Shown here piece by piece: positions 1-8,188 of a stretch of 64,000 nt of DNA (position 1 is its first letter; every line of letters starts with the position of its first letter). Below the pieces are notes generated by a model that saw only the letters and a program-made list of their open reading frames with translations, was not told where the DNA came from and ran no database searches. The stretch is from Nitrospira sp. SG-bin2 (GTDB lineage Bacteria; Nitrospirota; Nitrospiria; Nitrospirales; Nitrospiraceae): NCBI GenBank assembly GCA_002083405.1, contig LVWT01000059.1, positions 11,750-75,749 of the forward strand. The letters run 5' to 3'. The position numbers were made by a program, and so were the translations under genes.

Positions 1-1638
1 ATCGGTTCCGCGGTGCTGGATCGACTGCATCGCCTCGGGGTTCGCCATATTTTCGGCATTCCCGGCGACTATGTCCTCTCGCTCTTTCAGCTAATCGAAG
101 CCTCGCCGATCAGACACATCGCGACGACCCGCGAAGACTGCGCCGGATTTGCCGCGGACGCGTATGCGCGCATCAACGGAATCGGCGCCGTCTGCGTCAC
201 CTATTGCGTCGGAGGATTGAACACCGTCAATGCCATTGCCTGCGCCTATGCCGAACGATCGCCGGTCGTCTTATTGACCGGCTCACCGGGCCTTTCGGAG
301 CGGACGCGCACACCCTATCTGCATCACATGGTCAGGGATTTTTCGACTCAACGGGAAGTGTTCGAGCGCATGACGGTCGCCGCGGTGACGCTCGACGACC
401 CTCTGACCGCCGAACGGGAAATGGACCGGGCCTTCGCCGCGCTCCTGCGCTATCGGCGCCCCATCTATTTGGAAATCCCGCGTGACATGGTGCATACACC
501 GCTCACCGGCGCTGTGAAACCCATCTGTATCGAAGATGAACCGAGCGATCCGGCCGCGCTGGAAGAAGCGGTCGGGGAAGTCCGCGCCATGCTCGCCTCG
601 GCAAAACGGCCGGCCATGTTGGTCGGAGCAGAGGTCGGACGATTCGGCCTCCAGGACGATCTCGCGCGATTGGTCGAGCGAATGAACATCCCGATCGCCT
701 CGACACTGCTTGGGAAATCCATCATTCGGGAAGATCATCCGCTCTATGTCGGTGTCTATGGCGGACTCATTGGACGGGAAGACGTCCAGCAGTTCATCAA
801 CGATTCCGACTGCCTCTTGATCCTCGGCTCAATCCTCTCAGACGTAGAAGACTTGGACGCCCGCTCGCCGTTGCTCTCCGAAGGCAGAACGATTCACGCA
901 ACCGCCGACCGCGTGGCCATCAAACATCACCGCTTCGAGTCCATCAAGTTCCAAGACTTTGTCCATGCACTCGTGCAGGCCCCGCTCCCTGCCTTTCCAT
1001 TGCGGAAACCGCCGGCTCGAACTGTGGCTGCCTCGGCACAGCCTCATCCTGACTCGCCGGTGACGTTGGAAGGACTGTTCCGGCATCTCGACACTGTCTT
1101 GACGGACAAGACCCTGGTCATCGCCGATGTCGGCGAATCCCTGTTCGCCGCCGCCGATCTTCATGTCCGCCATCGATTTGAATTCCTGTCACCGGCCTAC
1201 TACACATCAATGGGATTTGCCGTGCCTGCCGCCCTCGGCGCATCGTTTGCCGATCCCGGCCTGCGGCCTATCGTGCTGGTGGGGGATGGAGCCTTCCAGA
1301 TGACCGGAACCGAACTGGCCAGTTGCGTCCGCTACGGACAGGCCCCCATCATCGTGCTGCTGAATAACCGCGGCTATTCGACTGAACGGGAAATCTTGGA
1401 AGGTCCCTTCAATGACGTGCATGAATGGCAGTACGAAAACATATTCGCGCTGGTCGGCGGAGGCATCGGATCGCGCGTGAATACACAACGCGAGTTCGAA
1501 GAGCGCCTCGCAGCCGCCTTTGCGGACCAGCGCCGGCCTCATCTCCTCAATGTCCTGCTCAGTCCGAGCGACCGTTCACCCGGCATGGTGCGGCTCGCCC
1601 GGCGTCTCGGCAAGAAACTTTCAACGGACAAGCCCTAG
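1..1638 (+). CDS. Thiamine-diphosphate-dependent 2-keto acid decarboxylase, 5'-truncated by window edge
   Basis: The reading frame is open from base 1, and the first residues already match the start of the family's N-terminal PYR domain, so the true start lies just upstream. The enzyme should decarboxylate a 2-keto acid such as pyruvate or indolepyruvate in the cytoplasm. Visible marks are the catalytic Glu in REDCAGFAADAYAR, the paired His typical of pyruvate/indolepyruvate decarboxylases (LHHM), and the C-terminal ThDP/Mg motif GDGAFQMTG...NN. The ~540 residues match the family length. Substrate cannot be fixed from sequence; an acetolactate-synthase-like role is less likely because of the HH pair. 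It is convergent with the PIN gene that follows. Confidence 0.85.
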   Translation: MGSAVLDRLHRLGVRHIFGIPGDYVLSLFQLIEASPIRHIATTREDCAGFAADAYARINGIGAVCVTYCVGGLNTVNAIACAYAERSPVVLLTGSPGLSERTRTPYLHHMVRDFSTQREVFERMTVAAVTLDDPLTAEREMDRAFAALLRYRRPIYLEIPRDMVHTPLTGAVKPICIEDEPSDPAALEEAVGEVRAMLASAKRPAMLVGAEVGRFGLQDDLARLVERMNIPIASTLLGKSIIREDHPLYVGVYGGLIGREDVQQFINDSDCLLILGSILSDVEDLDARSPLLSEGRTIHATADRVAIKHHRFESIKFQDFVHALVQAPLPAFPLRKPPARTVAASAQPHPDSPVTLEGLFRHLDTVLTDKTLVIADVGESLFAAADLHVRHRFEFLSPAYYTSMGFAVPAALGASFADPGLRPIVLVGDGAFQMTGTELASCVRYGQAPIIVLLNNRGYSTEREILEGPFNDVHEWQYENIFALVGGGIGSRVNTQREFEERLAAAFADQRRPHLLNVLLSPSDRSPGMVRLARRLGKKLSTDKP

Positions 1639-1657
1639 CCGGCGTTCCGGCAGCGTC

Positions 1658-2101
1658 TCAATCTTCCTCCGGATTGATAATATGCAGCCCTGCCGTTTTT
1701 GATGCGGCTAACAACTGCGTGTCTGCACTGACGACCGTCAATCGCAACGGCTTCAATTCCAACGCCATGGCCAGATGCATCACTTGCGGAGACCGCAGAA
1801 ACGGATATTCCAAGACAAGTTCCTTCGTCGCCAGGTACGTCTTAATCGTGGGGACGATGAAGTCGAAAAGTCCCTGTTTCGATTCGATCTCGAACTTATA
1901 GAGCACCGAATAGCAATCGTCCCGCGTCATGAGCCCCCCCTGGGCACGCGTCGACATAATGGAGTAGAAGTCCGTAACCGACCACGTCGGCAGAATCGCT
2001 ACCTTCCCGCGCTTCACCAACAATTTATTTACAATGCGGGTCCCCCGCTCCATGCTGTACCGCTTGACCAGCGCCGTCGAGTCGAAATAATAGTATGGCA
2101 T
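1658..2101 (-). CDS. PIN-domain toxin (VapC-like)
   Basis: A 147-residue protein with the PIN-domain layout: an N-terminal FDSTALVKRY (first acidic ligand) and a C-terminal SADTQLL...G..IINPE block. PIN toxins are Mg-dependent ribonucleases that cut tRNA or mRNA. It begins 4 bases after the stop of the small basic gene at 2106, whose last codons carry the GGGGAGG ribosome site for this start. That coupling is typical of antitoxin-toxin pairs. RNase activity is inferred from the family. It is the last gene of the lipoprotein operon, so it may be co-transcribed with envelope genes. Confidence 0.7.
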   Translation of the reverse strand: MPYYYFDSTALVKRYSMERGTRIVNKLLVKRGKVAILPTWSVTDFYSIMSTRAQGGLMTRDDCYSVLYKFEIESKQGLFDFIVPTIKTYLATKELVLEYPFLRSPQVMHLAMALELKPLRLTVVSADTQLLAASKTAGLHIINPEED

Positions 2102-2105
2102 CCCG

Positions 2106-2372
2106 TTACATCCTCCCCTTCAGAATAATTTCCGCCAACGGCCCCGGGAGCTTGGAGAGACGGTCTTGCAGCTCATCGAGCGGGACTTCTTCATAGCCTT
2201 CTTTCCGCAACGTATCGGCGAGATTGCCCTGATTGAAAGAAGCCGTATCCTCCTTCAGACGGTCATTCAACCGCCGCTTCGCCAGACGGCTTGATATTTT
2301 CTGTCCTGATTTCGTCAAACCGCGTCCACGGCTGCGTGGAGCGCGAATCGAATTGCCTGCTGTCTTGCTCAC
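2106..2372 (-). CDS. Putative antitoxin paired with the PIN toxin
   Basis: An 88-residue protein with a very basic N-terminus (many Arg/Lys in the first 40 residues) and an acidic, leucine-rich C-terminus (EEVPLDELQDRLSKLPG). This resembles an antitoxin with a nucleic-acid-binding head and a toxin-binding tail, but no named family was recognised. The start is GTG at 2372, about 11 bases after GGAGGAG, which lies in the end of the upstream lipoprotein gene; only 5 bases separate the genes. The antitoxin role rests on position directly before the PIN gene. Confidence 0.55.
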   Translation of the reverse strand: MSKTAGNSIRAPRSRGRGLTKSGQKISSRLAKRRLNDRLKEDTASFNQGNLADTLRKEGYEEVPLDELQDRLSKLPGPLAEIILKGRM

Positions 2373-2377
2373 AATCG

Positions 2378-3556
2378 TTACTCCTCCTTCTTCTTAAGAT
2401 AAACTGCTCCCTGACTATCCCGCTGCGCCGATGCATCCTCCCGTGGACAGCCCGCCGGCATGGCCGCCGGTGCCGGCAACGTAGCCTCTCCAAAAATATG
2501 CGCGGCAATCGCCGTCGCCGCCTCCGATGACAATTCGCGCTGCGCGACGCGCAGTGTCTTCGCCGTAGCTTCACGCTCCGTCAGATGGCCTTCCTTGCCG
2601 CCGCGCGCGACCGCCCCAACCACGCGTTTGGTAGCCGCTTCCACGATGTCAAAGTCACTGCACCACCGGACGTATTTGAAATTCGGGTCCTTGACTTGGA
2701 TGGGAAACAGCCGCACCGTGCCTCGAACAAGCAGTTCCGGCGCTACACCTCCGCCGCCCGCCGCATCGGTTTTTACCGTGAGCCCTTCTCGGATAAGCCC
2801 TTCCGTCAGAGCACGCTGAATCGGTTCGGCATGATCGCCGGACACCTGTACGGTCAGCACAAGATTCGTCGCCAGAAACCGTTCAAGCTCATTGGACAAC
2901 TCGTTCACGTCATAGGCGGCTGCGGTGCCTCGTCCGCTCGTACGGATCACGCGCAGATCAGCGTTGTAGGCTTCTCGCAGCACAAGATTCCTGGCAGCGC
3001 GACGAAGATTACGGATCTTCCCGAGTTTGTCGGTCATCCCCCGTGCCTCGGCGATATCCGAATCGACTGCCCGGTCCAGCGCGGCCATCCGATCCATCAA
3101 CGAGGCCTCGGCTTGGGAGCGGCTCATCACAGCCAGCGCATAGTACAGCCCTCTGTTCTCATCATGCCAGGCATCGGCGATTCTGACGTTCTCGATGACT
3201 TTGTCGGTCGAGACGCTTGTCACAGAATCCAGCGTGAGCCGCCGCTCTGCGTTCGTCGAGCCTCGATTTTCGATCAGGAGATACGACTCCCAGTCTTTGG
3301 ACTGAGCCGTCACTTCGGCTTTAAAAACTCGCGCGATAGCCGCGTACGCCTGGTCCGACGCACTATTCCGGTTATCTGCCTGCCCCACTCCGATCACGTA
3401 GTGCGCCGGAGGATAGTCGGAGTCGACTCCGTCAATCCATCCCGGCTTTTGATTTCCACCAAACCAGGCGCACCCCGATAATGCCGTTCCAATAAGGCAG
3501 AGACAGCCCATGGTCAGAAGAGCGCGCCGGAGAACGGTTCGGCCATCGTCGATCAT
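2378..3556 (-). CDS. LPP20-type lipoprotein, 392 aa
   Basis: An exported lipoprotein with signal sequence and lipobox LSGC near residue 28. It opens with PGWIDGVDSDYPPAHYVIGVGQ, the hallmark of LPP20-type domains (aromatic-rich start, then a repeated-Ala helix). The C-terminal half contains a domain of the kind seen in LpoB-like and CsgG-like envelope proteins, assigned with low certainty. It ends in a charged KKKEE tail. Its ATG overlaps the stop of the COG3014 gene by 4 bases. Likely outer-membrane associated; biochemical function unknown. Confidence 0.65.
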   Translation of the reverse strand: MIDDGRTVLRRALLTMGCLCLIGTALSGCAWFGGNQKPGWIDGVDSDYPPAHYVIGVGQADNRNSASDQAYAAIARVFKAEVTAQSKDWESYLLIENRGSTNAERRLTLDSVTSVSTDKVIENVRIADAWHDENRGLYYALAVMSRSQAEASLMDRMAALDRAVDSDIAEARGMTDKLGKIRNLRRAARNLVLREAYNADLRVIRTSGRGTAAAYDVNELSNELERFLATNLVLTVQVSGDHAEPIQRALTEGLIREGLTVKTDAAGGGGVAPELLVRGTVRLFPIQVKDPNFKYVRWCSDFDIVEAATKRVVGAVARGGKEGHLTEREATAKTLRVAQRELSSEAATAIAAHIFGEATLPAPAAMPAGCPREDASAQRDSQGAVYLKKKEE

Positions 3557-5043
3557 TGCATCACACGCTGAATGATAAAAGCTGTTTGGCCTGGCGCAAG
3601 GTTGAGAGACCGCTCTGCTCGCCCCACGGCAGGTCCTTGGCCGGACGGTTGAATCTCCACGTCATAGCGACCAGGAACGACCCAGGCGCGCGCCACATGA
3701 ATTTCATCCGGCAATGTCTCCCAACTGCGCTTGTCCGCTTCTTCTGACATCACGGCTAATCCCTTCGTCAGCAGTCCCACAAGAAGCCCAACCCAGGGAC
3801 CGGCATCTTTTCCTGCAGCCTGATGGGCCCCGATGGATGCCGCTTCAGCCATCGCAAACTTTGAAGCTGCCCGCGCGAGCGCTTTAGCCGTTATGGCCGG
3901 CATCCGATCCGCAAGAGTCTTCTCCGCCAACGCCGTCACGTTATACACCGGTTCCGATCGAACAGTGAGCGCACGCTCTTGCTCGTCCTTCAGTACCACG
4001 GTCTCGAACGGCACCCGCGTCTTTTGCGGCACGAGACGTGGAAGCGCGACACGCACCACGCGCCCGCTGAGCCCGTACAACACACTGTCCACCACGGCTC
4101 TATCCCGCTGACGAGACGATTGGGACAATCCCCGATTGAGCAACACCAGCTGCAATGCATCCAGACTGATCGGAATGTCGAGATAGCGATCCTCTTTCCG
4201 TGGAGCGCGGCCATTATAGCTGATCACGACGACTTGAGCGAGATCTCGGCGGGCCGAAGCCGGCTCCCACTCGACGTCGGGAAATGTATTCCGATAGTTC
4301 TCGAATTCAGCCGTCAGACCGAGTGCTTCAGCCATGCACAGCACATCGGCCCGCAAGGACGAAGGGGACGGGATTCTCAACCATCCATGCATCGCCTCAT
4401 AGGCTTCGAATGCATTGCGGTAGGCGATGAACGCATTGTTGAGGTCGCCGGTTGCCTCGTACAAGATGCCGCTTACATAGCGGGCAAATCCGTCGTTTCG
4501 ATAGCCGTTCGGCTCCTTCACCCGGTCGCCAAGCACGTTCAGGCGATGGTCGATGCGCCGCGCCTCTACAAGAGCTTCCGTCAAATTGCCCTGAACTGCG
4601 TAATTCAATGCCTTGACCACATTGATCATGACATGTTCGTAGGCCTCGCCTTCGTACGGCAAGGCATTGTCGTTGGTCAGAAATGCGGCGGTTTCGGAAC
4701 GGATGGTTCTGGTATACAGCCGCTCGACAGCCTCTTCAGCCTGTTCCAGCACCATGTTGCTTTGCCGATAGTCTCCGGCCAGTTGGAGGGTCAGACCACG
4801 ATCCATTCCATACAACAGGCGGCTCTTCTCTCCATACTCCGCCTCCTTCTGCTCGACGATAGAAGCCGCCATCGCAGGATCGCCTGCAAGCAAACTTTGT
4901 TCGATGAGCAGATAGCGATTAACGGAAGGACTGCAGCCGGTCAGGAGAATCAGTCCGGCAAGGACGCAGGCGTAGGAAACTGAAGTGGAACCGCTCCACC
5001 GCACACAACCACCGTGGGCAAAGCGTGAGAGGAAGGCGTTCAA
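3553..5043 (-). CDS. COG3014-type TPR lipoprotein, 496 aa
   Basis: The N-terminus has a hydrophobic segment ending in a lipobox (LLTGC at about residue 37), preceded by an unusually long n-region, so an internal start is possible. The N-terminal half is helical and TPR-like (LLAGDPAMAASIVEQKE, GNLTEALVEARRIDHRL, YEATGDLNNAFIAYRNAFEAY). This organisation matches the COG3014 family, which commonly neighbours LpoB and LPP20 genes. The protein is probably periplasmic or outer-membrane anchored, with a scaffold role. The stop overlaps the next start by 4 bases, so translation is coupled. Confidence 0.7.
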   Translation of the reverse strand: MNAFLSRFAHGGCVRWSGSTSVSYACVLAGLILLTGCSPSVNRYLLIEQSLLAGDPAMAASIVEQKEAEYGEKSRLLYGMDRGLTLQLAGDYRQSNMVLEQAEEAVERLYTRTIRSETAAFLTNDNALPYEGEAYEHVMINVVKALNYAVQGNLTEALVEARRIDHRLNVLGDRVKEPNGYRNDGFARYVSGILYEATGDLNNAFIAYRNAFEAYEAMHGWLRIPSPSSLRADVLCMAEALGLTAEFENYRNTFPDVEWEPASARRDLAQVVVISYNGRAPRKEDRYLDIPISLDALQLVLLNRGLSQSSRQRDRAVVDSVLYGLSGRVVRVALPRLVPQKTRVPFETVVLKDEQERALTVRSEPVYNVTALAEKTLADRMPAITAKALARAASKFAMAEAASIGAHQAAGKDAGPWVGLLVGLLTKGLAVMSEEADKRSWETLPDEIHVARAWVVPGRYDVEIQPSGQGPAVGRAERSLNLAPGQTAFIIQRVMQ

Positions 5044-5058
5044 CTGGGTCCGTTGAGC

Positions 5059-5670
5059 CTAAAAGACTGTCCGCTTTTTTTCGACGACTTTCTTGATCTT
5101 CTTCTGTCCATACCAGACCTTCGCGTTGCTTTCGAGGTCGATCATCTGAAGATCGACTTGGTAAAACACCGCCTTGGTCCCGTCGGCTTCGTCAAGGATC
5201 GTTGCGATGGTGCCCTTCATCATGTAATCAGCCCCCGTCTCTTTTCCCGGAGCCTTCTGCGTTTCTTCTCGGGCATGCACCGCCTGCTCTTTTCGTTCGG
5301 TCCGAATCTCGTCCCTCTCGCCCTTCCCGGCGACGAACGTGACTTTCTGCGAATTCGTGAGTTCACGCTCCAAATCCGTGATGAAGGTCTGCACGCTGAT
5401 ATGTTCATGACTGCTATTCAGCACGGTTCCGACCACAACCACCGGCTGCCGCCGGTTCGCCTGAGTGAAATTGCCGAGCCACGGATACTGCAACGCTTCC
5501 TTCACCATCGCCTCGGCCACCATCCGGGAATCGGTATCGTTCCACCGGCCGCTCAAATCCGTCACGACGCCGGCGTCGACACGAGTCACTTTCGTCTCAT
5601 GCCCGCACCCGGCCAAGGCAAATACCGCACAGAGGACGATCAAATAGGACCGGCGATACCACTGGATCAC
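5059..5670 (-). CDS. LpoB-like penicillin-binding-protein activator lipoprotein
   Basis: A 203-residue lipoprotein (lipobox LAGC near residue 21) with the LpoB family signature LSGRWNDTDSRMVAEAMV, followed by the alternating beta/alpha pattern and a C-terminal block where the substrate is 'ATILDEADGTKAVFYQVDLQMIDLESNAKVW'. In enterobacteria LpoB reaches through the periplasm to activate PBP1b. Here the neighbours are COG3014 and LPP20 lipoproteins, a grouping seen in other Gram-negatives. The link to a specific penicillin-binding protein in this organism is inference. The C-terminus is rich in Lys (KKIKKVVEKKR). Confidence 0.75.
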   Translation of the reverse strand: MIQWYRRSYLIVLCAVFALAGCGHETKVTRVDAGVVTDLSGRWNDTDSRMVAEAMVKEALQYPWLGNFTQANRRQPVVVVGTVLNSSHEHISVQTFITDLERELTNSQKVTFVAGKGERDEIRTERKEQAVHAREETQKAPGKETGADYMMKGTIATILDEADGTKAVFYQVDLQMIDLESNAKVWYGQKKIKKVVEKKRTVF

Positions 5671-5719
5671 GTTGACGCTCCGTCAGAGGTTGATGGCTGA
5701 TTCCCGTACCGTTTGGACA

Positions 5720-6286
5720 CTATCTGACCGCCCGCTTCTCTTCTTCTTTCTCAAGACGATCGAACAACTTATCCGCGTTTTTCCGCACGAAATCACGGAC
5801 CTGCGCATTCAATTCCTTCGCCTGCTCCAAGTTGTTCTTCATATCTTCAAGACTCAGCTTGGTCAGGACATAATACGTGTTCGTTTTCTCATCTTTGTAT
5901 CGATCAATGGGACGGACACCACTCAACGTCGCCGTGGTCACAGTCTTGATAGCACGTTCGACATTCTGCTCTTCGGTATTGCGCGTAAAATCGCCGGCCG
6001 TCGTGGACGCGGCGTAATCCCTCATCAGATAACCGGTATACGTTTCAAAGGTCTTGGCGATCTCAGCCCGCCCGCGATTTTCCGCGGTGTCCCAGGCAAG
6101 CGGCTCATTGCGCACACCGACCACCGACCCCACGCCATAAAATGCCTTACTATCTTTCTCGTTCATCACCCCGGACCCCTTCTCCACCCACTTCGGAGGA
6201 CCGCCGCACGCCACAAGTCCCATGAGAAGAACAACACCGAGACCCATGCCGGCCAGTCTTGCACCCATCGCTTGAGACCGTATCAT
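5720..6286 (-). CDS. LPP20-family lipoprotein, 188 aa
   Basis: First gene of the lipoprotein operon. It has a signal peptide and lipobox (LVAC near residue 27), then PKWVEKGSG...AFYGVGSV, the LPP20 domain opening, and a helical C-terminal half ending in a coiled-coil-like KNADKLFDRLEKEEEK. An AGGAGG ribosome site sits directly upstream of the ATG. A promoter of the TTGAC-N17-TAGCAT type lies about 70-95 bases upstream on the same strand (6355-6383). Expected at the outer membrane; no enzymatic motif seen. Confidence 0.7.
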   Translation of the reverse strand: MIRSQAMGARLAGMGLGVVLLMGLVACGGPPKWVEKGSGVMNEKDSKAFYGVGSVVGVRNEPLAWDTAENRGRAEIAKTFETYTGYLMRDYAASTTAGDFTRNTEEQNVERAIKTVTTATLSGVRPIDRYKDEKTNTYYVLTKLSLEDMKNNLEQAKELNAQVRDFVRKNADKLFDRLEKEEEKRAVR

Positions 6287-6354
6287 AAGATCCTCCTTCG
6301 CCGTAAAACTGTTCCGCTATCGTCCGGGAACGCGCTGCGAGAAAAAGTGAAATT

Positions 6355-6383
6355 ATGCTAACATGCGTTCCTGGTTCCGTCAA
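6355..6383 (-). promoter_or_regulatory. Predicted promoter of the lipoprotein operon
   Basis: On the minus strand TTGACG (6378-6383) is followed by 17 bases and TAGCAT (6355-6360). The same -35 core, spacing and TAGCNT -10 recur before the pepQ-like and transketolase genes and, with 18-base spacing, before glyQ. Start-site data are not available. Confidence 0.5.
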
Positions 6384-6440
6384 CGGAACACGCTCCCGAT
6401 GAAGCGATTCATGAACCCAATCATTCCTTGAGGAAACCTT

Positions 6441-6611
6441 ATGGCGGACATTCAGATTGAAGACGGAATAGTTAAAATCATCAATCTCGACATCCAGGAT
6501 CCCAAAGCTGCCGCTGTGTTGGCTGCCTACCCCCAAGCGCGCTGGGCGGAAATCACGCGACGAGCGGTCAAAATCGGGCTGGGCTATCTCAAGGGAGGGG
6601 AGCAGGGGTAA
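6441..6611 (+). CDS. Small conserved-looking protein, 56 aa
   Basis: ATG at 6441 is preceded by GAGGAAAC at good spacing, and the frame runs 56 codons to TAA at 6611, meeting the convergent caspase-like gene 2 bases later. The product starts MADIQIEDGIVKIINLD and ends in an Arg/Lys/Gly-rich tail. No family is recognised and no signal or membrane segment is seen. The strong ribosome site, the divergent position from the lipoprotein operon and the clean spacing argue for a real gene. Confidence 0.55.
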   Translation: MADIQIEDGIVKIINLDIQDPKAAAVLAAYPQARWAEITRRAVKIGLGYLKGGEQG

Positions 6612-6613
6612 AA

Positions 6614-7990
6614 CTACGGGGGTTGCTTTGCGGCTTGATCAGCTTCTGCGACAGCCGCTCGCGCGCGGACATGCGCGCCACCCAATTCCAGATACCGGCG
6701 GAAAGCCTCAATGGATTTCGGCCGATCGTTGAGATGATCGGCGTACAGCGTCCCCAATGAGAAATAGACGTCCTGATAGCCGCTATTGATCTTCAACGCC
6801 TGAAGCAGCGCCGTTTCGGCCTCCACAAACTTTCCCTGTTTCTCATGGACAAGCCCCAGCATGTAAAACGAATCGGGATTGCCCGAGGCATGCTGCACGG
6901 CAAGCTGCCCTGAGGCGAGCGCCTCGTCGAGATTCGGAACTGCTTCCAAGTGGATGTAACTTTTGAGCACGTACACATCGCCATAGGCCGGATCGTGCTC
7001 GATCGCGAGATTGAGATGCTCCAACGCCGCCGCTGATTTCCCTTCCTGAAGCATGGCATACGCTTGTTCGTAGTGAGTTCTGGCTATCCGTTGACGCTCC
7101 GCAGAATTGTTGGGTCCACTGTCCGACTGAAGCGCGGCCTTCCGCCCTTCAACCAACACCGTATCCCCATCCCCGTCGATCCTCAAGCTGGTCGGATGCT
7201 GTAAGCCCTGGGAGTCCGCTTGTACCCGTCGTGTAAGATAGTCCCCCAGCTCTGACGCCATGAGCCACCCATTTTTATCCACGTCAGCCGCGCCTGCGAG
7301 TCCGGCCAACAACGCCTGGACAAAAAGGCTTTTTCCATCGGAACGAGATGAGAGTTCTCCCTTGCGGGCTGCGCTGATCACCTGCACCGCACGCCGGTCC
7401 GTATCGGCCTCCGGAACAAGCCGACCCTCAAGTGACACCGGCGGTGGCGACGTCAGCTCCCATCCAAATACAGGAGCATCCAGAATGAGAAGTGTGTGTT
7501 TAGAAGCTGACCGCCTGGTAAATTCTTTCAAGTGCTCCACGGTCACAGCTTTTGCCGGATTATTCACCTGTGCATCCGCCGGCACAAGATAGCTTCGGTC
7601 TTCCCCATCGGCATCTTGTGCCGATCCCGCATGTCCTGCGTAGAAGATCACCAACCGGTCCATACGCCCGACCTTCCTCGGCAACATATCGTTCAGCACC
7701 TGCTGCAATCGGCGAAAGACAGCATCTTTTTCGTATATCTCTACGACCTCATCGAACCCCAAATTTCGAAACGCCTGGGCCACTTGCTTCGCGTCATTGA
7801 CGGCCCCCCGAATAGGCGGCGCTACGACATAGCCTTCAATCCCGATCACGATCGCCCAGGACTTGTAATAGAGACCTTCCGGCTTCCCCAGTTGGGCGTG
7901 AGCAATTGAGGGAATACCATACGGCGTGACGCCTGAAGAATGGCTCAATATCAGAACGGCAATCCCGACAATGGAAAGGAATCGTTTCAT
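6614..7990 (-). CDS. Secreted caspase-fold (C14) pseudoenzyme with TPR repeats
   Basis: 458 residues: signal peptide (1 to ~32), a caspase p20-like domain (~44-290) and three to four TPR repeats (~300-450). The caspase part keeps the hallmark strand and His (VIFYAGHAG, His120) and the start VIGIEGY. The block that normally reads DACFSG around the nucleophile is DAPVFG at 171-176: the catalytic Cys is Pro173. The protein therefore should not be a cysteine protease; it is more likely a binding or scaffold module exported to the periplasm. The DVDKNGWLMASEL element later in the domain resembles an EF-hand-like loop. It is convergent with the small ORF at 6441. Confidence 0.8.
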   Translation of the reverse strand: MKRFLSIVGIAVLILSHSSGVTPYGIPSIAHAQLGKPEGLYYKSWAIVIGIEGYVVAPPIRGAVNDAKQVAQAFRNLGFDEVVEIYEKDAVFRRLQQVLNDMLPRKVGRMDRLVIFYAGHAGSAQDADGEDRSYLVPADAQVNNPAKAVTVEHLKEFTRRSASKHTLLILDAPVFGWELTSPPPVSLEGRLVPEADTDRRAVQVISAARKGELSSRSDGKSLFVQALLAGLAGAADVDKNGWLMASELGDYLTRRVQADSQGLQHPTSLRIDGDGDTVLVEGRKAALQSDSGPNNSAERQRIARTHYEQAYAMLQEGKSAAALEHLNLAIEHDPAYGDVYVLKSYIHLEAVPNLDEALASGQLAVQHASGNPDSFYMLGLVHEKQGKFVEAETALLQALKINSGYQDVYFSLGTLYADHLNDRPKSIEAFRRYLELGGAHVRARAAVAEADQAAKQPP

Positions 7991-8188
7991 AGATTTCGTC
8001 AGCCTACTGCCAGGCTTTGACGGCTGTCAAGAAATCCACTATAGAATTCAGCAGCTTCCCATGATTTCGACAGAGCCGCCGGAGCTTCCTCATTCTGTAC
8101 AAATGTATGGTTGCAGGAGCTGCCACCTTTCTCCATAATCACACCTTCTTGAGATCAGACTTTAGTGGATCGAGGAGGCATACAGACT

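Noticed and set aside
2585..3481. Plus-strand 298-aa open frame
   Set aside because: Lies wholly antisense to the LPP20-type lipoprotein gene, no ribosome site, no family match.
3979..4983. Plus-strand 334-aa open frame
   Set aside because: Shadow of the COG3014 gene; composition typical of antisense frames.
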